NCBI GenBank assembly: GCA_949743955.1
Contig: CATJVQ010000026.1
Location: forward strand, 62,001 to 126,000
Length of the DNA stretch: 64,000 nt
Reading direction: 5' to 3'
DNA from: an uncultured Oscillospiraceae bacterium
GTDB taxonomy: Bacteria; Bacillota; Clostridia; Oscillospirales; Ruminococcaceae
Numbering within the stretch: the stretch's first letter is position 1; each line of letters opens with the position of its first letter. Under the pieces are notes generated by a model that made no database searches, was not told the origin of the DNA, and worked only from the letters and a program-made list of their open reading frames with translations. Positions 35,685 through 44,015 of the stretch are shown piece by piece. The position numbers were made by a program, and so were the translations under genes.

Positions 35685-35876
35685 ATGTATGGTTTCAACG
35701 GCTACTGGTGGATACTTATCATCATCATCCTGATCTGCTGCTGCGGCGGTTGGGGCAATAACTGCGGCTGCGGCAACAGCTGCGGCTGCGGCAACAACTG
35801 CGGCTGCGGCAACAGCTGCGGCTGCGGCAACAATTGCGGCTGCGGCAACAACTGCTGCGGAGAGGGCTGCTGCTGA
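35685..35876 (+). CDS. Small membrane-anchored Cys/Gly/Asn-repeat protein (YjcZ-like sporulation/coat candidate)
   Basis: 63 aa MYGFNGYWWILIIIILICCCGGWGNN(CGCGN[NS])5CCGEGCC; RBS AGGAGG; strong downstream terminator. Confidence 0.8.
   Translation: MYGFNGYWWILIIIILICCCGGWGNNCGCGNSCGCGNNCGCGNSCGCGNNCGCGNNCCGEGCC
35760..35855 (+). repeat. 18-bp tandem repeat encoding CGCGN(N/S)
   Basis: Five copies of tgcggctgcggcaaca(a/g)c-type unit. Confidence 0.9.
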
Positions 35877-35891
35877 GCGGCTGACACCAGG

Positions 35892-35925
35892 AGAGAAGGG
35901 CGCGTTTTTTAACGCGCCCTTCTCT
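35892..35925. terminator. Strong intrinsic terminator
   Basis: AGAGAAGGGCGCGTT-tttt-AACGCGCCCTTCTCT, perfect 15-bp stem. Confidence 0.85.
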
Positions 35926-35986
35926 GTTTGTATGCGTCCCGATAAAAATACAAAAGAAAAATGGGCTGCTTCCTCCCCACAAAAAG

Positions 35987-36016
35987 TTGACACCCATAAA
36001 ATATCCGCGGTATAAT
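35987..36016 (+). promoter_or_regulatory. Near-consensus promoter of DMT transporter
   Basis: TTGACA-N18-TATAAT. Confidence 0.8.
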
Positions 36017-36049
36017 ACAACTATCGTTGTATTATACAACTACGGTTGT
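36010..36049. promoter_or_regulatory. Palindromic operator overlapping -10 plus second half-copy
   Basis: GTATAATACAAC-tatc-GTTGTATTATAC perfect 12-bp arms; two sites ACAACTATCGTTGT and ACAACTACGGTTGT 19 bp apart. Confidence 0.7.
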
Positions 36050-36068
36050 TTTTGAAAGGGATGCCTCT

Positions 36069-36971
36069 ATGGAACAGACTACCCGGGCCCGTACGCTTTT
36101 GTACGAGGCGATGCTGCTGATCGTTGCTATCATTTGGGGCAGCGGCTTTATGGCGACACGCATCGCCATGGACGCCCAGCTCTCCGCCCCGTTTATCCTT
36201 ATGGTGCGCTTTGCTATTGCCGCCGCCGTTTTCGGACTGGCCTTCCGGCGGCATCTGTGCCGGCATTTTTCCCGCGCCGCTCTGCTGGGCGGGATGCTCA
36301 CCGGCGCAGTGCTCTTCATCGCTTTCACCACACAAACCACCGCCATGGCGTATGCCAACCCCTCAAACGTCGGCTTTCTCACCTCCACGAATGTCGTCAT
36401 GGTCCCGCTGCTCTGGTGGGCTTTCGCCCGCCGGCGCCCGCGTGCGCGTGTGGGTGTGGCGTGCGCGCTCGCGTTGTGCGGCATCGCGGCGCTGTCCTTC
36501 CAGTGGGGGGAGGCGCTCTCCTTCTCCGCCGGGGATCTGCTCGCCCTGCTGTGTTCGTTTTTCTTCGCCCTGCACATTGTCCTGACCGGATTTTTTTCCG
36601 TCCGGTACGACGCAAAGGTACTTGTCTTTGTCCAGTTTGCCGCGGCGGCTGTCCTTTCCCTCCTGTTTTTCCTCCTTTTTGACCGCGACTTCTCCGCTTT
36701 CCGCCCGTCGATAGGGCTGGCCGCGGTGGGATATCTGGGCCTCTTCAGTACCTGCCTGTGCTTCTTTTTCCAGACAATGGCCCAGTCCTGTGTCCCCGCC
36801 CCTGCCGCGGCGCTGTTATTGTGTACGGAGTCGCTGTTCTGCACTGTCTTCTCCGTCCTCATGGGGTACGAACCTGTCACCACCCCCATGCTCGTGGGCG
36901 GCACGGTGATTTTTTCCGCGGTTCTTCTCTGCGAAATGCCTGACCGGCACAAAAAACGGACATCCTGTTAA
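36069..36971 (+). CDS. DMT superfamily (EamA) transporter
   Basis: EAMLLIVAIIWGSGFMATRIAMD, ten-TM pattern; ATG 36069. Confidence 0.88.
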   Translation: MEQTTRARTLLYEAMLLIVAIIWGSGFMATRIAMDAQLSAPFILMVRFAIAAAVFGLAFRRHLCRHFSRAALLGGMLTGAVLFIAFTTQTTAMAYANPSNVGFLTSTNVVMVPLLWWAFARRRPRARVGVACALALCGIAALSFQWGEALSFSAGDLLALLCSFFFALHIVLTGFFSVRYDAKVLVFVQFAAAAVLSLLFFLLFDRDFSAFRPSIGLAAVGYLGLFSTCLCFFFQTMAQSCVPAPAAALLLCTESLFCTVFSVLMGYEPVTTPMLVGGTVIFSAVLLCEMPDRHKKRTSC

Positions 36972-36988
36972 AAAGGAGGGTAACGGCT

Positions 36989-39523
36989 TTGAAACTGCTC
37001 TGCATTGATTCCAACAGCATTCTCAACCGGGCGTTCTACGGCATCAAACTGCTCTCGACAAAGGACGGCCTTTACACTAACGCCGTCTTCGGCTATATGA
37101 ACATCTTCAAAAAACTGCTCGACGAGGTGCAGCCGGACGCTGTCGCCTGCGCGTTCGACCTGCCTGTCCCCACATTCCGCCACAAGCGGTACGACGGCTA
37201 CAAGGCCCAGCGCAAGGGGATGCCCGACGAGCTGGCCAGCCAGCTCCCTCTGGTGAAGGAGCTGCTCGGGGATCTGGGGTACCGCATTGTCACCATGGAG
37301 GGGTATGAGGCGGACGACATCCTTGGCACGTTCGCCCGCCGGTGCCGGGAAGTGGGGGACACCTGTGTCATCGCCACAGGGGATCGGGACAGTCTCCAGC
37401 TCGTCTCCGATGCGACAACTGTCCTCCTCGCCTCCACCAAGGGCGGGCGGCCCATCACCACGGTCTGTACGCCGGACTACATCCGGGAGCAGTACGGTGT
37501 CGAGCCCCGGCAGCTCATCGACGTCAAGGCCCTGATGGGCGATACGTCGGACAATATTCCCGGTGTGCCCGGCATCGGGGAGAAGGGGGCTTTAAAGCTC
37601 ATCGCCGAGTTCGGCTCGCTCGAGGCTGTCTACCGGGATCTCGCCAGCCTCCCTGTCAGTCCCAAGCTGCGCGAGAAGCTCGAAAACGGGCGGGAACTGG
37701 CCTGGCTCAGCCGGGAGCTGGCCGAGATCTGCTGCGAGGCGCCGCTGCCTCTCTCCCCGGCCGAATGCGTCCCCGGGCATGCCGACACAGCCGCCGCGCG
37801 CGCCCTGCTCTCCCGCCTCCAGATGTTCTCGCTTATCGACCGCTTGGAGCTGTCCGAACCGGACATGCCGGATGCGGCGTCCGAATTGATCGGAACATCC
37901 GACACCCTCCCCGCCGGGGACAGCGATACGCTCGAGAGCCTCATCGCGGAGGGGGAAACGGTGGATCTGCTCTTTACCGAACTCCCGTCCTTCACCGCCG
38001 GGAACGGGAAGAGCGGCCCCTTCCTCTTTACCGGGGAGGATCTGCTCCTCCGCCTGCTCGCCTCCCCCGTCCCCAAGCGGACCAGCCAATGCAAGGAGCT
38101 GCACCGGATATCGTATAAAAATGGGTTGAATATACAAAACGTAATCTTTGACGTGGGGTTGGCGGGGTATCTGCTCAGCCCGAACTCGACAGAATACAGT
38201 GTGACGCGTCTGCTCGCGGAGTACGGCATCCCCGCGCCGCAGGGGGAGGCGTCCGCTTTCCATGCGCTGTGCTCAAAAATGGAGGCGGAATTGGCGTCCG
38301 CCGCCCTGACGGGGGTGCTCCGCGACATCGAGCTGCCGCTCGCGGGGGTGCTCGCGCAGATGGAGCTCGAGGGCTTCGCCGTAGACGCCGAAGGGATCGC
38401 CGCCTTCGGGCGCAGTATGGACGGAAAAATCACCGATCTCGAACAGGAGATCTATACACTGGCTGGGGAAACCTTCAACATCAATTCCCCCAAGCAGCTC
38501 GGCGTCATCCTCTTTGAACGGCTGGAGCTGCCCAGCCGCCGCAAAACCAAGAGCGGCTATTCCACCGATGCGGAGGTCCTTGAGTCCTTAAGCGCCTATC
38601 ACCCCATCATCGGCTGCATTCTCGAATACCGCAAGCTTGCGAAGCTACGCAGCACCTATGTCGAGGGGCTTCTCAAGACCATCTCGCCCGACGGGCGCAT
38701 CCACACGCGCTTTTTGCAGACAGAGACCCGCACCGGCCGCATCTCCTCGGCCGAGCCGAACATGCAGAACATCCCTGTGCGCACGCCGCTCGGCAGCACG
38801 ATGCGCAAATTCTTCATCGCCAAAGAAGGGTGCGTTCTCGTCGATGCCGACTACTCGCAGATTGAGCTGCGCGTCCTCGCACACATCGCGGACGACGCCG
38901 GCATGATTGACGCTTTCGCCTCCGGGGCCGACATCCACACCCGGACAGCCGCGCAGGTCTTCGGCGCCGCGCCCGAGGAAGTGACACCCGAGCTCCGTTC
39001 GCGGGCAAAAGCTGTCAACTTCGGTATTGTCTACGGTATCGGCGCGTTCTCACTCTCCAAGGACATCGGGGTCAGCGTGGCTGAGGCGGATCACTACATC
39101 AAGCAGTATCTAGAGACCTTCTCCGGCGTCCGCAGCTATATGGAGCGCACGGTTGAGGAGGCAAAGCGCGACGGCTTCGTCACCACCCTGTTCGGGCGCC
39201 GCCGGGCGCTGCCGGAGCTCTCGTCCGCCAACAAAAACGTACAGGCGTTCGGCCGCCGTGTGGCGATGAATACCCCCATCCAGGGCACGGCGGCGGATAT
39301 TATCAAGCTGGCCATGATCCGTGTGGCCAGGAGACTGGAGCGGGAAAAGCTGCGCGCCCGGCTCATCCTCCAGGTGCACGACGAGCTGATCGTCGAGGCC
39401 CCCGAGGCTGAGGCCGAAGCAGCGGCCGCCATCCTCCGGGAGGAGATGGAGCACGCCGCCGATCTGCGCGTCCAGCTCAAGGTGGACTGCAACATCGGAA
39501 GGAACTGGTACGATGCCAAATAG
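36989..39523 (+). CDS. polA: DNA polymerase I
   Basis: 5' nuclease domain (MKLLCIDSNSILNRAFYG), polymerase motifs DADYSQIELRVLAHIADD, RRAKAVNFGIVYG-like, LQVHDELIVEAP; TTG start. Confidence 0.96.
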   Translation: MKLLCIDSNSILNRAFYGIKLLSTKDGLYTNAVFGYMNIFKKLLDEVQPDAVACAFDLPVPTFRHKRYDGYKAQRKGMPDELASQLPLVKELLGDLGYRIVTMEGYEADDILGTFARRCREVGDTCVIATGDRDSLQLVSDATTVLLASTKGGRPITTVCTPDYIREQYGVEPRQLIDVKALMGDTSDNIPGVPGIGEKGALKLIAEFGSLEAVYRDLASLPVSPKLREKLENGRELAWLSRELAEICCEAPLPLSPAECVPGHADTAAARALLSRLQMFSLIDRLELSEPDMPDAASELIGTSDTLPAGDSDTLESLIAEGETVDLLFTELPSFTAGNGKSGPFLFTGEDLLLRLLASPVPKRTSQCKELHRISYKNGLNIQNVIFDVGLAGYLLSPNSTEYSVTRLLAEYGIPAPQGEASAFHALCSKMEAELASAALTGVLRDIELPLAGVLAQMELEGFAVDAEGIAAFGRSMDGKITDLEQEIYTLAGETFNINSPKQLGVILFERLELPSRRKTKSGYSTDAEVLESLSAYHPIIGCILEYRKLAKLRSTYVEGLLKTISPDGRIHTRFLQTETRTGRISSAEPNMQNIPVRTPLGSTMRKFFIAKEGCVLVDADYSQIELRVLAHIADDAGMIDAFASGADIHTRTAAQVFGAAPEEVTPELRSRAKAVNFGIVYGIGAFSLSKDIGVSVAEADHYIKQYLETFSGVRSYMERTVEEAKRDGFVTTLFGRRRALPELSSANKNVQAFGRRVAMNTPIQGTAADIIKLAMIRVARRLEREKLRARLILQVHDELIVEAPEAEAEAAAAILREEMEHAADLRVQLKVDCNIGRNWYDAK

Positions 39524-39977
39524 CTTTTCCATCCGCCCGTTTTCGGCGGAGGACATCCCCGCCGCCGCCCGGCTCGAACGCGAAGCCTTCGGGGAAAATG
39601 CGTGGAGCGAACGCGCCCTTACAGACGAGCTCGCCCGGAGCGACGCTGCCCTGTTCGCGGCACTCGCCGAAGCTGCGTCCGGCGGTACGGAATTCATCGG
39701 ATATGCCAGTATGCGCGCTGTGCTCGACGAGGGGTACGTGGGGAATGTTGCTGTCCGGGCGGAGCGGCGGCGCCGAGGGGTGGGCCGGGCGCTGACAGAG
39801 GCCCTCATCCGCCATGCCCGGAGCCGGGAGGTGCGCTTCCTCTCGCTGGAGGTCCGTGTCTCCAACGCACCGGCCATCGCCCTCTATGAGGGGATGGGCT
39901 TCCGCTCCATGGGTATACGGCGGGGATTTTACGCCTTCCCGAAGGAGGACGCCCTCGTCATGACGTTTGATTTCTGA
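39513..39977 (+). CDS. rimI: Ribosomal-protein-alanine N-acetyltransferase (GNAT)
   Basis: GYVGNVAVRAERRRRGVGRALTEALI, LEVRVSNAPAIALYEGMGF; between polA and tsaD. Confidence 0.88.
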   Translation: MPNSFSIRPFSAEDIPAAARLEREAFGENAWSERALTDELARSDAALFAALAEAASGGTEFIGYASMRAVLDEGYVGNVAVRAERRRRGVGRALTEALIRHARSREVRFLSLEVRVSNAPAIALYEGMGFRSMGIRRGFYAFPKEDALVMTFDF

Positions 39978-40008
39978 ACTGTACCGATAAAGAAAGGATC
40001 GTTACCGC

Positions 40009-41016
40009 ATGGACATACTTGCCATCGAATCCTCCTGTGACGAAACCGCCGCCGCCGTCGTGCGGGACGGGCGGCAGATTCTCTCGAACGTCATCCACAC
40101 GCAGGTGGCCGAGCACGGGCTGTACGGCGGCGTCGTGCCGGAAATCGCCTCGCGCCGCCACGTGGAGATGATCGTCCAGGTGGCCGACACCGCCCTCGCC
40201 GAAGCCCATCACAGCGTCTCCTCTGTCGACGCTGTGGCCGTCACCGCCGCACCGGGGCTCATCGGCGCGCTGCTTGTGGGCGTCAATTTTGCGAAATCTC
40301 TCGCGTTCGCCGCCGGCAAGCCCCTCATCCCCGTGCACCACCTGCGCGGGCACCTCGCCGCCAACTATCTCGCCCATCCGGATCTCACACCCCCATTTCT
40401 TGGTCTGGTCGTCTCCGGCGGACACAGCCACATCGTCGAGGTCCTCGACTATACGGAGCTGCGCGTCGTCGGCCGCACCCGCGACGATGCCGCCGGCGAG
40501 TGCTTCGACAAGGCTGCCCGCGCCATGGGGCTCCCCTATCCCGGCGGCGTGAGCATCGACCGGGTTTCCCCCGGGGGGGACCCCTCCGCCTTCTCTCTCC
40601 CCATCCCCCACGCGGAGGGGTATGATTTCAGCTTTTCCGGGCTGAAGACAGCCGTCGTCAACCTGCTCCACACAGCCGAACAGAAGGGGGAGAACGTCTC
40701 CGTCCCCGACCTTGCCGCGTCACTCTCGCACCGTGTCGCCGGTATGCTCGTCTCGCATACCGCCGCCGCCGCCCGGGATCTGGGATATACGAAAATCGTC
40801 GTCGCGGGAGGGGTCAGTGCGAATTCCGTCCTGCGCACGCAGCTCGATGAATGCTGCCGCCGGGAGGGGTGGACGCTCTGCCTGCCCCCACTCTCCCTCT
40901 GCGGCGACAATGCCGCCATGATCGGCGCGCAGGCGTTTTATGAGATGGAGGCCGGGCACACCGCTCCCCTCTCCCTGAACGCCTGCGCTACGATGGAAAT
41001 CAGTGCATCGTTCTGA
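40009..41016 (+). CDS. tsaD: tRNA N6-adenosine threonylcarbamoyltransferase TsaD
   Basis: ILAIESSCDETAAAVV, VHHLRGHLAANYL, GGVSANSVLR. Confidence 0.96.
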   Translation: MDILAIESSCDETAAAVVRDGRQILSNVIHTQVAEHGLYGGVVPEIASRRHVEMIVQVADTALAEAHHSVSSVDAVAVTAAPGLIGALLVGVNFAKSLAFAAGKPLIPVHHLRGHLAANYLAHPDLTPPFLGLVVSGGHSHIVEVLDYTELRVVGRTRDDAAGECFDKAARAMGLPYPGGVSIDRVSPGGDPSAFSLPIPHAEGYDFSFSGLKTAVVNLLHTAEQKGENVSVPDLAASLSHRVAGMLVSHTAAAARDLGYTKIVVAGGVSANSVLRTQLDECCRREGWTLCLPPLSLCGDNAAMIGAQAFYEMEAGHTAPLSLNACATMEISASF

Positions 41017-41043
41017 GCAGTCTGTTCTCCCTCATTCGAATTG

Positions 41044-41088
41044 AAAAACCCGTTGTTTAAACTATTGATATAAACAACGGGTTTTTTT
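41044..41088. terminator. Bidirectional terminator between tsaD and araC-type regulator
   Basis: AAAAACCCGTTGTTTA ... TAAACAACGGGTTTTTTT. Confidence 0.85.
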
Positions 41089-41986
41089 ACTTTCTATTCA
41101 TGTGCCTTTTGTAGAATGCACTCCGATATTTCCCGGGAGTAATCTGTTCCATCTGTTTAAAGAGCTTCATAAAGTGTTTTTCATCGCTGAAGCCGACACG
41201 GGCGGCGATAACACGGATAGAATCGTTGCTGTTGAGAAGCTGCTGCTTGGCGATGCTGATCCGTGTCCGGTTGATGTAGCGCAGCAGAGAAAGGCCGGTC
41301 TGGCGCTTAAACATATTGGAGAGGTAGTTGGGATTGTACCCAAACTCCTCCGCCACGCCGCCCACCGAGAGAGCATCCCCGCAGTGGATGCGGATCCACT
41401 CCATGATCTCTACAATGCGGTTTGTACTTTCTGACCCCTGAAATCCGTGCATCACCACACAGGCGGCGGAAATCTCCAGCGCCAGAAGGCTCAGGGCATA
41501 GTGCGCCATGTACTCGGAATAGCCGTCCACCAAATCCAACAGCTGCCGGAAGAGCATCCCCACCTTGTCCGCCTCGACTACCTCGCCAAACTCGGGCAGA
41601 ATATACCGGTTTCCGCCGAGCGCACGGTTCGCATCGCTGGCCAGCAGGAAGAGGTACTGCCCCGCCTCCTGCTCCCCCACCAGCTCATACCCGACAGATT
41701 CCACCTGAAAATGGCACCAGTAATAGGAGAGCACTCCTTCACTCGGGCGTGTCCCCCCATGGTCATGATCCGGAAAGAGAAGGAGGAACTGGTTGGGACC
41801 GAGCGCATATTCGTGCCCTTCCTGCTCAATATACAGTGTCCCGCGGCAGCCCACCAGCAAGACAAACGTATCCAGCCGGCGGTGTGCATGCAGGAAACCA
41901 TCCTCATTGACGAGCTGACCGCTGCTGATGTGCCGCAGAGGGGCCCGGCAGGAGGAAAGGAAGTACGTCATCTGCGATTCAACCAC
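41087..41986 (-). CDS. AraC-family transcriptional regulator
   Basis: C-terminal two-HTH domain GDALSVGGVAEEFGYNPNYLSNMFKRQTGLSLLRYINRTRISIAKQQLL...GFSDEKHFMKLFKQ; actual start may be ATG 41971. Confidence 0.9.
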   Translation of the reverse strand: MVESQMTYFLSSCRAPLRHISSGQLVNEDGFLHAHRRLDTFVLLVGCRGTLYIEQEGHEYALGPNQFLLLFPDHDHGGTRPSEGVLSYYWCHFQVESVGYELVGEQEAGQYLFLLASDANRALGGNRYILPEFGEVVEADKVGMLFRQLLDLVDGYSEYMAHYALSLLALEISAACVVMHGFQGSESTNRIVEIMEWIRIHCGDALSVGGVAEEFGYNPNYLSNMFKRQTGLSLLRYINRTRISIAKQQLLNSNDSIRVIAARVGFSDEKHFMKLFKQMEQITPGKYRSAFYKRHMNRK

Positions 41987-42085
41987 CCATTCTGTTGAAA
42001 ATAAAAGGTTCTCCCTGTGATTTAACTACCTATTCTGCCGAAAGAAAGCATATGATCTGTGATTTAACCACCTATTCTGCAAATT
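41971..42085 (+). repeat. Three phased ~30-bp direct repeats (operator candidates)
   Basis: 41971-42000, 42014-42043, 42056-42085: TcTGtGATTtAACcACCtATTCTGc; periods 43 and 42 bp. Confidence 0.85.
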
Positions 42086-42091
42086 TACAGG

Positions 42092-42120
42092 TTGTATCGT
42101 CAAGACAAATGCGATAAGAT
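42092..42120 (+). promoter_or_regulatory. AraC-associated promoter A
   Basis: TTGTAT-N17-TAAGAT, 6 bp after third repeat. Confidence 0.75.
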
Positions 42121-42434
42121 AGGCTCATAGACAAAACAACCACAAATTTATTGATGAATAATTATCATATGAGCAATATGTTTTAATTTTATCTGTTTTG
42201 AGTGCGTTCTTGTCCGTATAAGATAAACATCTGATTACTTAGCCGTTATTATTATAGCATGTTGATTCCTGTGTTTCCACTTGAATTTACACCCAAATAA
42301 CAACAAATTTTTTGGATGAAACTTATGTCTTTCTGAGAGTTTTAAAGAACGGCGGGCAATCCGGCGGGCCGATGGAATGCGTGCGGGTAGTGTGAGCAGA
42401 TGGAAAATTTAGTGATATCGGTGTTTGTGCTGTA

Positions 42435-42465
42435 AAAAACGGGAGATATCTCTCCCGATTTTTAA
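42435..42465 (+). terminator. Terminator-like hairpin in leader upstream of SBP (attenuator candidate)
   Basis: AAAAAA CGGGAGA-tatc-TCTCCCG ATTTTT, ends ~24 nt before ATG 42489. Confidence 0.65.
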
Positions 42466-42488
42466 ATATAGTTTAGGAGGATGACATT

Positions 42489-43877
42489 ATGAAACGTACG
42501 AAACTGACGAAGGCGTTGGTAGCGTGCCTGGCCGCAGCGATGGCGGTTTCCGTTGCCGGCTGCGGCGGTGGCGGCGGACAGCAGTCCAGCGCGCCGGCTG
42601 CCGACAACAACGCCCCCGCAGCGGACAATGCTCCCGCTGCCGACAACAATGCTCCGGCCGCAGACAACAAGGGCGGGGATGTGACCATCTCCTTCATGGG
42701 ATGGGAAGCCAGCCCTCTGGAGACGGATGCTGTTAAAAACGGTATCTCTATCTTTGAAAGCGAGAATCCCGGTGTTAAAGTCAGTTACACCCCGAGCCTC
42801 TCGGGTGCGGAATATACGGCCAAACTTCTTTCCACTGTCGCGGGCGACAGCACCCCGGACGTTATGTTCATGCAGTCCACGGACTACCGCATGTTCGCTT
42901 CCCGCGGCGTTCTGACCGAGGTGACGGATAAGTTCAGCGAAGAGTTCTCCCTGGATGACTTCGTTGATTCTGCCCGCCAGATCATGGAAATCGACGGCCA
43001 CGTTTTCGGCATCCAGTCCTGCATCGTTACCCCTGTCCTCTACTATAACAAGGACATCTTTGACGCTGCCGGCATCCCCTATCCGTCGGCCAGCGAGGCG
43101 ATGCAGTGGGAAGACTTCCGCCAGCTCTGCATTAAGCTCACGACGGACGATGTCTATGGCTGCTACGGCCAGGAAGTCGTCTCCACGAGCCTCAACGCGT
43201 TCCTCCAATCCAACGGCGCCGCCATGTATACCGACGACATGAACACCTGCACTGTCAATTCGCCCGAGGCGATTGAAGTGCTCAACGCCATCCGCGACCT
43301 GCGCATCGTGGATAACGCCGCTCCCGACGCGACCACGCTCGAGAACATCGGCATGTCCGCCAACCAGATGCTCCAGACCGGCCGCGTTGCGATGCTTATC
43401 GACGGTTCCTGGGCGCTCCAGGAGCTGGCCTCCATCGGCTTCCCGGTCGACATGGCCCCCATCCCCTACTTCAAGACCCCGACCAACATTGCCCAGGCGC
43501 ATCTGCACTGCATCTCTGCGCGCAGCCCGCATCAGGATGAATCCTGGGAATTCCTGAAGTTCCTCTCTGGCATGAACTATCAGGGCGCGCTCGTTAAGTC
43601 CGGCCTGTGGATGCCCAACCGCATCTCCATGTATGAGGACGCGGCGGTCAACGAGTGGTTTGACCCGGCCGTACATGGTTCCTACAAGCAGATGCTCGGT
43701 TACTTCAAGGACGCGAAAGTTCAGGTCAGCGCTCTGCAGAAGTCCTCTCAGTGCAGCGACATCCTCACCGAGGAAACCGACAAGTTCTTCAAGGACGGCC
43801 AGGCCACGGAAGCGACCGTGGAAAACCTGCAGACCCGTATCAACGAAGTACTTGAGCGCCTTGCCTCTGAAGGTTAA
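42489..43877 (+). CDS. CUT1-type sugar ABC transporter substrate-binding lipoprotein
   Basis: Lipobox VACLAAAMAVSVAGCGGGGG, linker SAPAADNNAPAADNAPAADNNAPAADNK, SBP fold. Confidence 0.92.
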   Translation: MKRTKLTKALVACLAAAMAVSVAGCGGGGGQQSSAPAADNNAPAADNAPAADNNAPAADNKGGDVTISFMGWEASPLETDAVKNGISIFESENPGVKVSYTPSLSGAEYTAKLLSTVAGDSTPDVMFMQSTDYRMFASRGVLTEVTDKFSEEFSLDDFVDSARQIMEIDGHVFGIQSCIVTPVLYYNKDIFDAAGIPYPSASEAMQWEDFRQLCIKLTTDDVYGCYGQEVVSTSLNAFLQSNGAAMYTDDMNTCTVNSPEAIEVLNAIRDLRIVDNAAPDATTLENIGMSANQMLQTGRVAMLIDGSWALQELASIGFPVDMAPIPYFKTPTNIAQAHLHCISARSPHQDESWEFLKFLSGMNYQGALVKSGLWMPNRISMYEDAAVNEWFDPAVHGSYKQMLGYFKDAKVQVSALQKSSQCSDILTEETDKFFKDGQATEATVENLQTRINEVLERLASEG

Positions 43878-43892
43878 AGCATAATCCGGGTT

Positions 43893-43921
43893 GGGACCTT
43901 CCGGCTCCGCCGGAGGGTCCC
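43893..43921 (+). promoter_or_regulatory. GC-rich intercistronic hairpin between SBP and permease
   Basis: GGGACCTTCCGG-ctccg-CCGGAGGGTCCC (one G-T wobble). Confidence 0.7.
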
Positions 43922-44015
43922 ATTCCTTTATCCTGAAAGGGTTCCCATAATCTTCAATATTACGGGTTTCGTTTTGCCGTTTCATTGGAGATAAGTAGAA
44001 GAAGGAGGGATCGTT

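Noticed and set aside
35685-35876. TOMM/bacteriocin precursor interpretation as the main call
   Set aside because: No YcaO/SagB-like genes nearby, hydrophobic N-terminus unlike a leader peptide, and sporulation-type promoter; kept only as an alternative
41971-42085. CRISPR-like spaced repeats
   Set aside because: Only three imperfect copies with ~12-bp gaps ahead of a promoter; operator array fits far better, and no cas genes
42462-43985. 507-aa minus-strand ORF over the SBP
   Set aside because: Shadow ORF; SBP frame is unambiguous
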